Positions 9,497 to 18,225 of a DNA stretch of 64,000 nucleotides are shown in pieces. How positions within the stretch are numbered: position 1 is the stretch's first letter; every line of letters starts with the position of its first letter. A program made the translations under genes and the position numbers. A model generated the notes under the pieces. That model was not told where the DNA came from. It made no database searches and worked only from the letters and a program-made list of their open reading frames with translations. Source of the DNA: Microbacterium barkeri (lineage in GTDB: Bacteria; Actinomycetota; Actinomycetes; Actinomycetales; Microbacteriaceae); assembly GCF_027921765.1 (NCBI RefSeq), contig NZ_BSEJ01000004.1:124001-188000 (forward strand). Direction: 5' to 3'.

Positions 9497-10516
9497 GTGC
9501 CCGAGACCCACGATGACGGCCGGGTCGCCGTCTACCTCGACTTCGACAACATCGTGATGTCGTGGTACGACCGGGTCCACGGGCGCAACTCCTACAGCCG
9601 AGACCGCGCACGGATCGCCGAGAACCCGCAGGATCCCGAGATCGCCGACCGGCTGTCCCGCGCGATGGTCGACGTGGGCGCGGTCATCGACTACTCGGCG
9701 TCGTACGGAACGCTCGTGCTCACGCGCGCCTACGCCGACTGGTCGTCGCCCGTGAACGCCATCTACCGCCAGCAGCTCGTCGCGCGCGCGGTCGACCTCG
9801 TGCAGCTCTTCCCCGCCGCCGCGTACGCGAAGAACGGCGCGGACATCCGCCTCGCGGTCGACGCCGTCGAGGACATGTTCCGCCTCCCCGACCTCACGCA
9901 CGTCGTGATCGTCGCGGGCGACTCCGACTACGTGCCGCTCGCGCAGCGCTGCCGGCGCCTCGGCCGCTACGTCGTCGGCGTGGGCGTCGCGGGCTCGACC
10001 GCGAAGTCCCTCGCCGCGGCGTGCGACGAGTTCGAGCCCTACGACTCGCTCCCCGGCGTGCAGCTGCCCGCGAAGCCCGCCGCCAAGGCGAAGACCGATG
10101 ACAGGGGCGAGAGCGCCGACAAGGCGGAGGGCGCGAAGGACGCGACGAAGGCCGCCGGGGCCGAGGCGAAGGACGATGCAGAGCCGAAGGCGAAGCCGCG
10201 CACGCGCCGGGCGTCGAAGTCCAAGCCCGCCGAGGAGCCGGAGACGTTCCTCGCCTTCGACGAGACGCCGCCGGAGGACCTGCACGCGGCCGCGTCGCGC
10301 CTGCTGGAGCGGGCGCTGCGCGTCGGCCAGGGCAAGGGCGATGACGCGGGATGGCTGCACAGCTCGGCCGTGAAGCAGCACATCCGCCGCATGGACCCCT
10401 CGTTCAGCGAGAAGGCCCTCGGATACCGCTCGTTCTCCGACTTCCTCAAGTCGCGCGAGGACCTCGCGGAGCTCGAGGAGACGGGCCACGAGCGCCTCGT
10501 GCGGCTCAAGGCGTGA
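9497..10516 (+). CDS. NYN-domain nuclease-like protein with C-terminal OST-HTH domain
   Basis: 339-residue protein with a PIN-like NYN domain (residues about 9-170). Its likely metal-binding acids are in YLDFDN (Asp15, Asp17), near Asp116-Asp122, and in VAGDSDYVPL (Asp142, Asp144). A Lys/Ala/Glu-rich linker (about 192-248) joins it to a C-terminal winged-helix segment (about 262-336) that looks like an OST-HTH/LOTUS RNA-binding domain. The family is thought to act on RNA, but the target is unknown. GTG at 9497 follows TGAGGAGCC. The TauE-type gene overlaps its stop codon, so the two are translationally coupled. It has no evident link to the sugar genes around it. Confidence 0.85.
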   Translation: MPETHDDGRVAVYLDFDNIVMSWYDRVHGRNSYSRDRARIAENPQDPEIADRLSRAMVDVGAVIDYSASYGTLVLTRAYADWSSPVNAIYRQQLVARAVDLVQLFPAAAYAKNGADIRLAVDAVEDMFRLPDLTHVVIVAGDSDYVPLAQRCRRLGRYVVGVGVAGSTAKSLAAACDEFEPYDSLPGVQLPAKPAAKAKTDDRGESADKAEGAKDATKAAGAEAKDDAEPKAKPRTRRASKSKPAEEPETFLAFDETPPEDLHAAASRLLERALRVGQGKGDDAGWLHSSAVKQHIRRMDPSFSEKALGYRSFSDFLKSREDLAELEETGHERLVRLKA

Positions 10517-11265
10517 TCGCCGACCTCTCCCCGATCGTCTGGGCGGCGCTCGCGATCGGCGCGCTCGTCGTCGGCCTGTCCAAGACCGCCGTGCCGGGCG
10601 GCGCGACGCTCTCGGTCGCCCTGTTCGCCGCGGTCCTGCCCGCCAAGGAGTCGACCGGAGCCCTGCTCATCCTCCTCATCGTGGGCGACATGTTCGCGCT
10701 GCTGTCGTACCGGCGGCACGCGGACTGGAAGGTCATCGTCCGGATGGCGCCCGCGGTCGTGCTCGGCCTCGTCGCAGGCTGGGCATTCCTCGCCCTCGCC
10801 GACGACGCCTGGGTGCGGCGCGTCATCGGCGTCCTCCTGCTGCTCGTCGTCGCCGTGACGCTGTGGCGCCGATGGCTCCAGGCCCGGTCTGAGGCCGAGC
10901 CGGGAGCGCGGTCGGGCGCGGTCGCCGCGGCGACGTACGGCGCGCTCGGCGGATTCACGACCATGGTGGCGAACGCGGCGGGCCCCGTGATGTCGATGTA
11001 CTTCCTCGCGGCGAAGTTCCCCGTGAAGGCGTTCCTCGGCACATCCGCCTGGTTCTTCGCGATCGTGAACATCGCGAAGCTGCCGTTCTCCGTCGGGCTC
11101 GGCATCATCACGCCCGGCTCGCTCCTGCTCGACCTCGTCCTCGTGCCGGCCGTCATCGTCGGAGCTCTCGTCGGCCGCCGCGTCGCGTCGCGGATGGACC
11201 AGCGCGTGTTCGATCGGCTCGTCATCGCCCTGACGATCGCGGGCGCGGTGTACCTGCTCGTCTGA
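10513..11265 (+). CDS. TauE/SafE-family membrane exporter
   Basis: 250-residue integral membrane protein with about eight hydrophobic segments and the duplicated family layout. GLSKTAVPGG near residue 24 and NAAGPVMSMYFL near 155 are the repeated signature loops. The family exports sulfite, sulfoacetate or other organic anions; the substrate here is not evident. The GTG at 10513-10515 overlaps the stop of the NYN gene by four bases (GTGA), which fixes the start. An anion exporter coupled to a putative RNA nuclease is odd and may only reflect compact packing. Confidence 0.85.
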   Translation: MIADLSPIVWAALAIGALVVGLSKTAVPGGATLSVALFAAVLPAKESTGALLILLIVGDMFALLSYRRHADWKVIVRMAPAVVLGLVAGWAFLALADDAWVRRVIGVLLLLVVAVTLWRRWLQARSEAEPGARSGAVAAATYGALGGFTTMVANAAGPVMSMYFLAAKFPVKAFLGTSAWFFAIVNIAKLPFSVGLGIITPGSLLLDLVLVPAVIVGALVGRRVASRMDQRVFDRLVIALTIAGAVYLLV

Positions 11266-11280
11266 GGCCGCCGCGGCGAA

Positions 11281-11310
11281 TCGAAGCGCTTCGCTGATTC
11301 GGGCTAGAAT
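11281..11310 (+). promoter_or_regulatory. LacI-type operator and -10 box for the DUF624 gene
   Basis: TCGAAGCGCTTCGC (11281-11294) is identical to the operator in front of the GH42 gene. A good -10 hexamer TAGAAT lies at 11305-11310. With normal spacing the palindrome covers the -35 region, so binding would block polymerase. This places the DUF624 gene under the same regulator as the galactosidase. Confidence 0.65.
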
Positions 11311-11361
11311 CCGACGAGGAGTTCGCCGGGGCCGCCGCCCCCGAGGAGAGGCCGATCCGCG

Positions 11362-11964
11362 ATGAAGCTCGACCCCGAAGGCAGGGCCCTGAGCGGCCTC
11401 TCGACGTTCCTCACGTTCGTCGGGCTCAACGTCGCGTACCTCGTGGCCTGCCTTCCGGTCGTGACGATCGGCGCCGCGACCTCCGCTCTCTTCGAGGTCG
11501 CGATGCGGTACTCGGACGACGAGCAGGGCCGCCCTCTCGCGGACTTCTTCCCGGCGCTCCCACGCGACGCCGCCCGCGGCACGGTCGTGCTCCTCGTCTT
11601 CGGCGTCCCGGCCGCTGCGCTGGTCTTCAGCGGCGTGTTCTGGATGGCCCTCGGCAGCGTGCTCGGCTCGGTCGCGGGCATGCTCTCGTTCCTCGGCGCC
11701 GTGTGGCTCTTCGCGGCCTTCCTCTACGGCTGCGCGCTCGTGGCGCGCTATGCGCAGCCCCTGCGCCAGACCCTGCGCAGCGCACTCCTCCTCCCGGCGG
11801 CGGATCCGGCGCGCACCCTTCTCCTCCTCGCCCTCCCCGCGGGCTGCGCGAGCCTGGCCTTCGTGCTCCCGCCGTTCTGGATCATCCTGCTCACCATCGG
11901 GTTCTCCGTGGGCGCCTACGCAGCGGCCTTCGCGTTCCGCAGCGCCTTCGCACGGCACGACTGA
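11362..11964 (+). CDS. DUF624 (YesL-like) membrane protein
   Basis: 200-residue membrane protein with about five hydrophobic helices and the YesL-type N-terminal pattern (short charged start, LSTFLTFVGLNVAYLVACLP, then a GAATSALFEV loop). YesL-like proteins are small companions of Lpl/Ytc-type sugar importers in Firmicutes and Actinobacteria. Their molecular role is unknown. The context fits: the gene faces the importer operon across a shared hairpin and carries an operator of the same kind. ATG at 11362 follows CCGAGGAGAGG. Confidence 0.8.
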   Translation: MKLDPEGRALSGLSTFLTFVGLNVAYLVACLPVVTIGAATSALFEVAMRYSDDEQGRPLADFFPALPRDAARGTVVLLVFGVPAAALVFSGVFWMALGSVLGSVAGMLSFLGAVWLFAAFLYGCALVARYAQPLRQTLRSALLLPAADPARTLLLLALPAGCASLAFVLPPFWIILLTIGFSVGAYAAAFAFRSAFARHD

Positions 11965-11980
11965 GCGCCCTCGCGCAGCG

Positions 11981-12025
11981 CCGGAGGGGCCGGTCCCGCG
12001 CCATGCGCGGGACCGGCCCCTCCGG
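11981..12025. terminator. Bidirectional hairpin between the DUF624 gene and the binding-protein gene
   Basis: A perfect 21-bp GC-rich stem (11981-12001 with 12005-12025) closes a three-base loop. It lies 17 bases after the DUF624 stop and 10 bases beyond the binding-protein stop, so it can end both convergent transcripts. No U-tract is seen. Confidence 0.75.
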
Positions 12026-12035
12026 TGCGAGACGG

Positions 12036-13799
12036 TCAGCCGAACTGCTCGGCCACCGCGACGCGCGCGTCGTTCTGCGCCTCGGCCTTCTCCATGTCGA
12101 AGGCGAGCACCTTGTCGTAGCCGAGCCCCTCGACCGTGGTCTGCAGGTCGTCGAGCAGGGCGTCGAACTCCGCGTCGTCGCGGGCGAAGACCATCTGCCA
12201 TGAGTACTGCACGATCTGCGCCTTGATCTGGTTGCGGAGCGTCTCGATCTCCGACGTGTCGGGGGGCGACGTGTACCCGCCGCCGGGGGCGACGAGGATC
12301 TGGTCGTGCGTCTCGAGGAAGTCCATCGTGGAGGTCGCGCCGTCCATGTGCGCCGACCAGTCCTCGGTGAACGGGTTCGACTGGGTCTCCTGGAAGCTCG
12401 GCCAGAACGTGTAGCTGTACGGGAAGCCGGTGTCCGGGTCGACGTCCGCGGGCAGCACGACCGTGACGTTGAGCGCCGACACGCCGTCTCGGTAGGTGCC
12501 GCCGCCCCATTCCTCCGGAACAGCGGCCTCCCCGGTCAGGAGCGCCTCCATGCCGAACTCGGTGAGCTCGGGCTCGCCGTCCGCCCCGACCTCCCAGGTC
12601 AGGCCCTGCGGTCCGGCGGCGGCGCCCGTCTGGCTGCCGTTCACGTACGCGCCCTCTGTCGAGTAGAGCCAGTCGATGAAGGCCGCGATGCGCTCCGGAT
12701 CCTCGGCGTCCGCGCCGATCGCGAGCACCTGCTTGCCGCCGTAGATCTCGGCGCCGTACGAGAAGATCTGCTGGTCCTGCATGTTCACCATGCCGAAGCC
12801 CCTGCCCTCGGCGGTGTTCTCCGGCGTGTTGAAGGCCGACTGGCCGAGCCACGGCCAGAACGAGAACAGCACCTGCCCGTTCTGGTACTTCGTGAACATC
12901 GTGTCGTAGTTCTGCGTGGTCGATTCGGGGTCGACCAGGCCGAGCTCGTTGGCCTCGTGGAAGAAGCGCAGCGAGCGCACGTACGCGGAGTCGTCGTCGA
13001 TGATGCTCTGGTAGTCGGACCCGTCGGCCTTCGCCAGCGCGAAGCCCATCTCGTCGTACCCGTAGAACGTCGCCGGCTGCTTGGCGTTGTTCATGAAGTT
13101 GCCGTCCCAGTCCTTGAAGAGGGACAGCCCGTAGACGGGCTGCCCGTTCTCGGCGGTCGGATGCGCGGCCTGCATGTCGGCGAGGATCGGGAGGAGGTCC
13201 TCGAGCGTGCCGACCTCGGGGTAGCCGAGCTCCGCGTAGTAGTCCCACCGGACGTAGGGGCCGAAGGTCGGCTCGAGCCCCTCCGACGACTCCGTCGGAG
13301 GGATCGAGGAGACGCTCGTCGGGAAGGCGTAGACGCCGTCCTTGCCCTCGTTGAGCTTGTCGACCGCGGCGTCGAACCGGGGCGCGTGCTCCATCCGGTC
13401 GTAGTACCCGCCCGCGTCGAGCACGAGCCCGCCCTCGATGAGCTCGTCGAGCTTCTCCCCCTTGTCCGTGATGATGAGGTCGCCGAGATCGCCCGCCGAG
13501 ACGCGGGTGTTGTAGAGCGTGTCGCCTCCGCCCGCGACGTTGGGGGCGATGATGTTGAGCTCCATGTTGAACTTGTCCTTGACGATCTTCGCGAACCATC
13601 CGCTCTGCACGCCCATGTAGTTCGCGAGGCCGTCGAAGACGTCGATCGTGATCGTCTCCTCCCAGGCCTCGGGGAAGCTCCCGCTGCCCGAGTCCTGCGC
13701 ATCGGACGGCTGCTCGCCCGTGATGAGGGAGCAGCCCGCGAGCGACGCGACCGCGAGGGATCCGACCGCGACTCCCGCGGCCAGTCTGGTGAGCTTCAT
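12036..13799 (-). CDS. Extracellular oligosaccharide-binding lipoprotein, LplA/YtcQ type
   Basis: 587-residue solute-binding protein of the large ABC class that binds oligosaccharides. The N-terminus is a lipoprotein signal with lipobox LAGC (Cys near residue 23), so it is anchored outside the membrane. The length and the pairing with two LplB/YtcP-like permeases match the B. subtilis Ytc/Lpl importers for rhamnogalacturonan-derived sugars. The secreted PL11 lyase 3 kb away supports that substrate; this is an inference from context. It is the last gene of the permease-permease-binding protein operon, 28 bases after the second permease. No ATP-binding subunit is nearby; such importers commonly use a shared MsmX-like ATPase encoded elsewhere. 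Confidence 0.9.
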   Translation of the reverse strand: MKLTRLAAGVAVGSLAVASLAGCSLITGEQPSDAQDSGSGSFPEAWEETITIDVFDGLANYMGVQSGWFAKIVKDKFNMELNIIAPNVAGGGDTLYNTRVSAGDLGDLIITDKGEKLDELIEGGLVLDAGGYYDRMEHAPRFDAAVDKLNEGKDGVYAFPTSVSSIPPTESSEGLEPTFGPYVRWDYYAELGYPEVGTLEDLLPILADMQAAHPTAENGQPVYGLSLFKDWDGNFMNNAKQPATFYGYDEMGFALAKADGSDYQSIIDDDSAYVRSLRFFHEANELGLVDPESTTQNYDTMFTKYQNGQVLFSFWPWLGQSAFNTPENTAEGRGFGMVNMQDQQIFSYGAEIYGGKQVLAIGADAEDPERIAAFIDWLYSTEGAYVNGSQTGAAAGPQGLTWEVGADGEPELTEFGMEALLTGEAAVPEEWGGGTYRDGVSALNVTVVLPADVDPDTGFPYSYTFWPSFQETQSNPFTEDWSAHMDGATSTMDFLETHDQILVAPGGGYTSPPDTSEIETLRNQIKAQIVQYSWQMVFARDDAEFDALLDDLQTTVEGLGYDKVLAFDMEKAEAQNDARVAVAEQFG

Positions 13800-13827
13800 T
13801 GCCTGTCCTTTCCTCTGAGCCCGGCCG

Positions 13828-14793
13828 TCAGCCCTTGACGGCGCCGAGCATGATGCCCTTGACGAAGAACCGCTGGAAGAGCGGGTAGATGAAGATGATC
13901 GGGAGCACGACGATCACCGAGATGGTCATGCGGATCGAAGTCGCCGTCTGCGTCGTCGCGGCACCCGCGATCGCGCTGAGGTCGCCGCCCGCGTTCTGCG
14001 CCGCCTGGGCGAGCGACGACGCCTGATTGAGGAACATGTACAGCTGGTACTGCAGCGTGTACAGGCTCTGGTCGGTGATGTAGATCAGGGTGTCCTGGAA
14101 CATGTTCCACTGGGCGACGGCGGAGAAGATGGCGACGGTCGCGAGGATCGGGGTCATGTTCTGGAGGTAGACCCGGAAGAACACCTGCAGGATGTTCGCG
14201 CCGTCGACCTCCGCCGCCTCCTGCAGCGAGCGCGGCATCGACTCGACGTAGGTCTTGACGAGGATGATGTTGAACGGCTGGACGACGAACGGCAGGACGT
14301 AGACCCAGAAGTTGTTCGTGAGCCCCAGCGCCTTGACGATGATGAAGACCGGGATGAGTCCCGCGCTGAAGTACATCGTCACGACCGTGAACCGGTACCA
14401 GAAGCTGCGGCCCCACATCCGCTCCTGCGTGAACATGAAGCCGAGGAAGGCCGACGCGAGCACGGTCGCCGCCGTGCCGAGGACCGTGCGCGCGACGGTG
14501 ACCGCCGCGGAGGTCGCGAGTCCCTTGAGCTGGAAGATCTCGGCGTAGTTCTCCAGGTGGAACCCGACGGGGAAGAGCCGCACATCGCCCAGAGCCGAGG
14601 CGTCGTTCGCACTGACCGAGTTGATGATGAGGTAGTAGAAGGGGTACGCGCAGAGGATCGCGAGCACCGTGAACATCGCGTAGTTCAGGATGTGGAACGC
14701 GAGGTCGCCGGCCGACCTGCTGCCGGTGCGGGGCGCGCGTCGATCGGGCGCGAGGCCGGGCGCGACGAGTGCGGATGTCTCGGTGACGGTCAT
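13828..14793 (-). CDS. ABC sugar permease, YtcP/LplC type
   Basis: 321-residue inner-membrane permease of the MalG-like group with six predicted helices. The EAA loop, which contacts the ATPase, is seen as ESMPRSLQEAAEVDGANI. The C-terminus FFVKGIMLGAVKG is typical of the family. It forms the importer with the upstream LplB-like permease (10-base gap) and the downstream lipoprotein. Confidence 0.92.
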   Translation of the reverse strand: MTVTETSALVAPGLAPDRRAPRTGSRSAGDLAFHILNYAMFTVLAILCAYPFYYLIINSVSANDASALGDVRLFPVGFHLENYAEIFQLKGLATSAAVTVARTVLGTAATVLASAFLGFMFTQERMWGRSFWYRFTVVTMYFSAGLIPVFIIVKALGLTNNFWVYVLPFVVQPFNIILVKTYVESMPRSLQEAAEVDGANILQVFFRVYLQNMTPILATVAIFSAVAQWNMFQDTLIYITDQSLYTLQYQLYMFLNQASSLAQAAQNAGGDLSAIAGAATTQTATSIRMTISVIVVLPIIFIYPLFQRFFVKGIMLGAVKG

Positions 14794-14803
14794 GTTCGCT
14801 GCC

Positions 14804-15805
14804 TCAGATGATCGACGAGCCGCGCGTGCGCTTGGCGATGGCGTTGACGGTGAAGAGCAGGACCACGGAGATCAGGCTCTTGAGCATGCCGACGGCGGTC
14901 GCCATCGACAGGTTGTTGCCGGTCAGGCCGATGTTGTAGACGTACAGGTCGAGCACCTCGATGTGCTCCTTGTTGAAGGCGTTCTGGAACACGAAGTACT
15001 GCTCCATGCCGTTGTTGAGCAGGTTCGCGATCGAGAGCATGAGCAGGACGATGTAGGTCGGCATGAGCTGCGGCACCGTGATGTGCCACATCGTCTGGAA
15101 GCGGCCGGCGCCGTCGAGCTTGGCGGACTCGTAGAGGGAGGGGTCGATGCCCGCGATGGCCGCGAGGTAGATGATCGCGCCCCATCCGAGTCCCTTCCAG
15201 AGACTCCAGAGCGTCATCGTGATCCAGACGCCCTCGCCGCCCGAGTCGAGGAACTTCATGGGCGCCGTGATGAGGCCGGAGTCGACGAGGACGTCGTTCA
15301 CGAGCCCCGTGCTCGAGAACAGGGAGAACGCGATCATGTACACGAGCACCCACGAGATGAAGTTCGGCATGGTCGTGAGCGTCTGCACGGAGTTGCGGAA
15401 CCACGGCGCCTTGATCTCGTTGAGGAAGATCGCGAACGCGACGGGGAGGACCGAGGTCGCGATCCCGAGGAAGCTCATCGCGAGCGTGTTGGTGAGCACC
15501 TGCCCGATCTGCGCGATCTGCGCGGGCGAGTTGAACATGAGCTCGAACCACTGCAGGCCGACGAACTCGCTCCCGGCGAGCCCGAGCGCCGGCCGGTAGT
15601 CGTACAGGGAGTAGATCCACCCGTACAGCGGGAAGTACGAGAACAGGAAGATCAGCACCATGAACGGCACGATGCACAGGAACATCCCGAACGACGTGCG
15701 CCGACCGCGCCGCCGCGCCCGCGACCGCCCGCGCGGCGCGCCGGCACCTGCGGCGAGAGACGCGGTCTCCGGAGCCGCGCTTCCGACCTCCGTGAGCACG
15801 CTCAT
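14804..15805 (-). CDS. ABC sugar permease, LplB type
   Basis: 333-residue permease of the MalF/LplB-like group with six predicted helices after a basic N-terminal tail (residues about 20-38). The coupling loop is YESAKLDGAGRFQ, with the family's DGAGRF core. I chose ATG at 15803-15805 because AGAGGAGG lies six bases upstream; a start 18 bases earlier would bury that site. First gene of the importer operon, behind a well-formed promoter and operator. Confidence 0.92.
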   Translation of the reverse strand: MSVLTEVGSAAPETASLAAGAGAPRGRSRARRRGRRTSFGMFLCIVPFMVLIFLFSYFPLYGWIYSLYDYRPALGLAGSEFVGLQWFELMFNSPAQIAQIGQVLTNTLAMSFLGIATSVLPVAFAIFLNEIKAPWFRNSVQTLTTMPNFISWVLVYMIAFSLFSSTGLVNDVLVDSGLITAPMKFLDSGGEGVWITMTLWSLWKGLGWGAIIYLAAIAGIDPSLYESAKLDGAGRFQTMWHITVPQLMPTYIVLLMLSIANLLNNGMEQYFVFQNAFNKEHIEVLDLYVYNIGLTGNNLSMATAVGMLKSLISVVLLFTVNAIAKRTRGSSII

Positions 15806-15877
15806 CGCGCGCCTCCTCTGCATCGGCTCATCTCACTCCTTCGTGTGACCCGCGACGTGCCCTCTTCCGAGGATCAG

Positions 15878-15922
15878 TCGAATCGCTTCGATAAAGCTAC
15901 GCAGAGACGTCGCGGGCGTCAA
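15878..15922 (-). promoter_or_regulatory. Promoter and operator of the Lpl-type importer operon
   Basis: On the minus strand TTGACG (15917-15922) and TAGCTT (15894-15899) are 17 bases apart. TCGAATCGCTTCGA at 15878-15891 follows directly, covering the start of transcription. The layout is the same as at the GH42 promoter (operator just after the -10), suggesting one repressor for both. Confidence 0.65.
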
Positions 15923-16028
15923 GGGGAAATGTGGCGAGCGCACACGATAGGCGCGATCAAGCCCGGAATCACGCGGGATTCACGGCGCGAGGCGACATCG
16001 CAGCCCTGGCTCGATCGACCGTCAGTTG

Positions 16029-16042
16029 TCGAAGCGCTCCGC
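16029..16042. promoter_or_regulatory. Second, upstream LacI-type half-conserved operator
   Basis: TCGAAGCGCTCCGC differs in one base from the sites at 913 and 11281. It lies about 150 bases upstream of the importer operator and 43 bases beyond the nucleoside hydrolase stop. Two sites this far apart could allow looping by a tetrameric repressor. Confidence 0.45.
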
Positions 16043-16084
16043 GAAGCCCGTCCGAGGCGGGTCGCGGCGGGCTGCGGAGCGCGG

Positions 16085-17032
16085 TCAGGCGCTCGCGATG
16101 AGATCCACCATCCGGTCCTCGAAGCCCGGCTCGACCTCGAGCACGACCCGATGGCGCGCGCCGTCGACCTCGGGCCATCCGCGCCACATGCCGCGCAGAT
16201 CGGCCACCGTGCGACCGCGGCTCGGACCGTGCGTCGTGTCGACCTCGACGTGCACGACGGGTGCGACGACGGTCGACACGAGCCCGCACCCGACCGCGAC
16301 CGCGAGCGCGTCGTGGTTCGCCGAGGTGCGCTCGCCGGTCACCTGCGCGTAGTACCCGAAGTAGTGGTCGAGGATGTCTGCCGCGTAGCGCCCCGCGCGG
16401 CCGCCCGCGGCGAGGCGCGCGCGATGCTCCTCGGTGAGGAGCGTGCGCATCGTGACGTCGAGGCCCACCATCGTGACGGGCCACGCGGCGTCGAACACGC
16501 GCTGGGCCGCCTCGGGATCGTGCCAGATGTTCGCCTCAGCCCCCGGGGTGACGTTGCCGGGGACGAACGACGCGCCGCCCATGATCGTCACGGCGCGCAC
16601 GCGGGACGGAAGATCGGGATCCGCGTCCAGGGCGAGCGCGAGGTTCGTGAGCGGCCCGACCGCGACGATCTCGAGCTCGTGCGCGTGCTCGCGGCTGAGC
16701 CGCAGCAGCAGATCGACCGCGCTCTCGCGCGCGAGGACCGGCGCGAAATCGAGGTCCGCCCTGCCGCCCTGCCCATCGGCACCGTGGACCGTCGTCGAGA
16801 ACTCCGGCGCCGTCCCGTCATACGGACCGGCGGCCCCCGCGGCGACCGGGACGTCGGAGCGCCCCGCGATGTCGAGCACGTATGCGGTGTTCCGCGCGGC
16901 CTGCGCGACATCGATGTTGCCCCAGGTCGCCGTGCACGCGAGCAGCTCGATCTCGGGCGCCCGGCACGCCGTGAGGATGGCCAGGGCGTCGTCGATGCCG
17001 GTGTCGACGTCGAGCACGATCTTGGTCGTCAC
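16085..17032 (-). CDS. Inosine-uridine-type nucleoside hydrolase
   Basis: 315-residue enzyme that hydrolyses the N-glycosidic bond of ribonucleosides, releasing ribose and a base. The N-terminal VLDVDTGIDDALA carries the calcium-binding Asp cluster that defines the family. TIMGGASFVPGNVTPGAEANI continues the ligand site (given here as a 20-residue region near 150-171, key residues Asn and Glu). The length matches the family. The gene begins nine bases after the DAHP synthase stop, so it probably lies on the same transcript although the pathways are unrelated. Confidence 0.9.
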   Translation of the reverse strand: MTTKIVLDVDTGIDDALAILTACRAPEIELLACTATWGNIDVAQAARNTAYVLDIAGRSDVPVAAGAAGPYDGTAPEFSTTVHGADGQGGRADLDFAPVLARESAVDLLLRLSREHAHELEIVAVGPLTNLALALDADPDLPSRVRAVTIMGGASFVPGNVTPGAEANIWHDPEAAQRVFDAAWPVTMVGLDVTMRTLLTEEHRARLAAGGRAGRYAADILDHYFGYYAQVTGERTSANHDALAVAVGCGLVSTVVAPVVHVEVDTTHGPSRGRTVADLRGMWRGWPEVDGARHRVVLEVEPGFEDRMVDLIASA

Positions 17033-17041
17033 CGCTCGAGC

Positions 17042-18118
17042 CTACCCGGCGCGTCCGCCCCGCCTCGCGCGCGCGGCTGCCGCCAGCAGGCCGAGCGCGT
17101 CGACCGTGGTCTCCCAGGACAGGCATGCATCCGTGACGCTCTGACCGTAGACGAGCCCGGCGGGTCCGCGGGCGACATCCAGCGGCTGCGCGCCCGCGAC
17201 GAGATTGCTCTCGAGCATGACACCCGCGATCGCGCCGCCCGCGGCGACCTGCTCGGCGATCTCGCCGGCCACCGCGAACTGCCGCACGTGGTCCTTCCCG
17301 CTGTTCCCGTGGCTCGCGTCGACGACGAGACGCGGCGCGAGGCCGGCAGCTGCGAGGCGCGAGGCCGCGGCCTGCACGTGCTCGGGGCCGTGGTTCGGGC
17401 CGTCCGCCCCTCCGCGCAGGATCACCGAGGTGTCGGGGTTGCCGGTCGTCGCGACGAGACTCGCGCGGCCGTCAGCGCCGATTCCGAGGAATGCCTGCGG
17501 CGCGGCCGCCGCCCTGGCCGCGTCGATCGCGACCTGGATGCCGCCGTCCATCCCGTTCTTGAACCCGATCGGCATGGACAGGCCGGAGGCGAGCTGTCGG
17601 TGGATCTGACTCTCGGTCGTGCGCGCGCCGATCGCTCCCCACGTGACGAGGTCGGCGATGTACTGCGGGCTGATCGGCTCGAGGAACTCGGTCGCGCAGG
17701 GCAGACCGAGCGCCGTGACGTCGCGGAGGAAGCGGCGGGCGAGACGCAGTCCGGTCGCGATGTCATGGCTTCCGTCGAGGTGCGGATCGTTGATGAGGCC
17801 CTTCCAGCCGACCGTCGTGCGGGGCTTCTCGAAGTAGGTCCGCATGACGACGAGGAGATCCTCGTCGTGGCGCCGGGCCTCCTCCGCGAGCCGCGCGGCG
17901 TAGTCGAGCCCCGCGGCCGGGTCGTGGATCGAGCACGGGCCGACGACGACGAGCAGGCGGGGATCGTCTCCGGTCATCACCGAGCGGACGGCCTCGCGCG
18001 CGGCGCTGACGAAGGAGGCGCTGTCGGCGCCGGGCAGCTCTGCGGCGATCTCAGCGGGGCTCGGGAGGGTCGTGAACGAGGCGACGTGGATGTCGGATGC
18101 GGCCTCGATGGTGTCCAT
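17042..18118 (-). CDS. aroF: 3-deoxy-7-phosphoheptulonate synthase (DAHP synthase, class I)
   Basis: Condenses phosphoenolpyruvate and erythrose-4-phosphate, the first step of aromatic amino acid synthesis. The 358-residue length fits the AroF/G/H type. VVGPCSIHDP (about 57-66) binds metal and PEP; RTYFEKPRTTVGWKGLINDP and GIGARTTESQIHRQ are invariant substrate regions; DASHGNSGKDH holds a metal-binding His. ATG at 18116-18118. A 108-base leader with a Trp/Tyr-rich peptide and alternative hairpins precedes it, so transcription is probably attenuated by charged Trp/Tyr tRNA. The allele symbol is approximate: aroF, aroG and aroH cannot be told apart here. Confidence 0.93.
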   Translation of the reverse strand: MDTIEAASDIHVASFTTLPSPAEIAAELPGADSASFVSAAREAVRSVMTGDDPRLLVVVGPCSIHDPAAGLDYAARLAEEARRHDEDLLVVMRTYFEKPRTTVGWKGLINDPHLDGSHDIATGLRLARRFLRDVTALGLPCATEFLEPISPQYIADLVTWGAIGARTTESQIHRQLASGLSMPIGFKNGMDGGIQVAIDAARAAAAPQAFLGIGADGRASLVATTGNPDTSVILRGGADGPNHGPEHVQAAASRLAAAGLAPRLVVDASHGNSGKDHVRQFAVAGEIAEQVAAGGAIAGVMLESNLVAGAQPLDVARGPAGLVYGQSVTDACLSWETTVDALGLLAAAARARRGGRAG

Positions 18119-18163
18119 GGCAGGTCCTGTCCCTGGTCGGGGCGGACCCTCTTGCGCAGAGCC

Positions 18164-18200
18164 CGCCGAAACGGCGAAGGGCAGAGCGATCGCTCTGCCC
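18164..18200 (-). promoter_or_regulatory. Attenuator region of the DAHP synthase leader
   Basis: The transcript can fold GGGCAGAGC with GCTCTGCCC (18179-18200, 9-bp stem, loop GATC), followed by a small CGCCG/CGGCG hairpin (18164-18176). Upstream, 18243-18253 in the end of the leader peptide gene can pair with 18205-18215 (10 of 11 positions). The latter segment can alternatively pair its CAGAGC with GCTCTG of the main stem. These mutually exclusive pairings are the layout of a ribosome-mediated attenuator. The pairings were derived by hand. Confidence 0.55.
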
Positions 18201-18225
18201 TGTCGGCTCTGGAGGTGTCGGCACG

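Noticed and set aside
10039..13599. An 1186-codon open frame on the minus strand through the TauE, DUF624 and binding-protein genes
   Set aside because: It runs antisense or out of frame through genes with clear signatures, crosses a strong terminator and lacks a plausible start.
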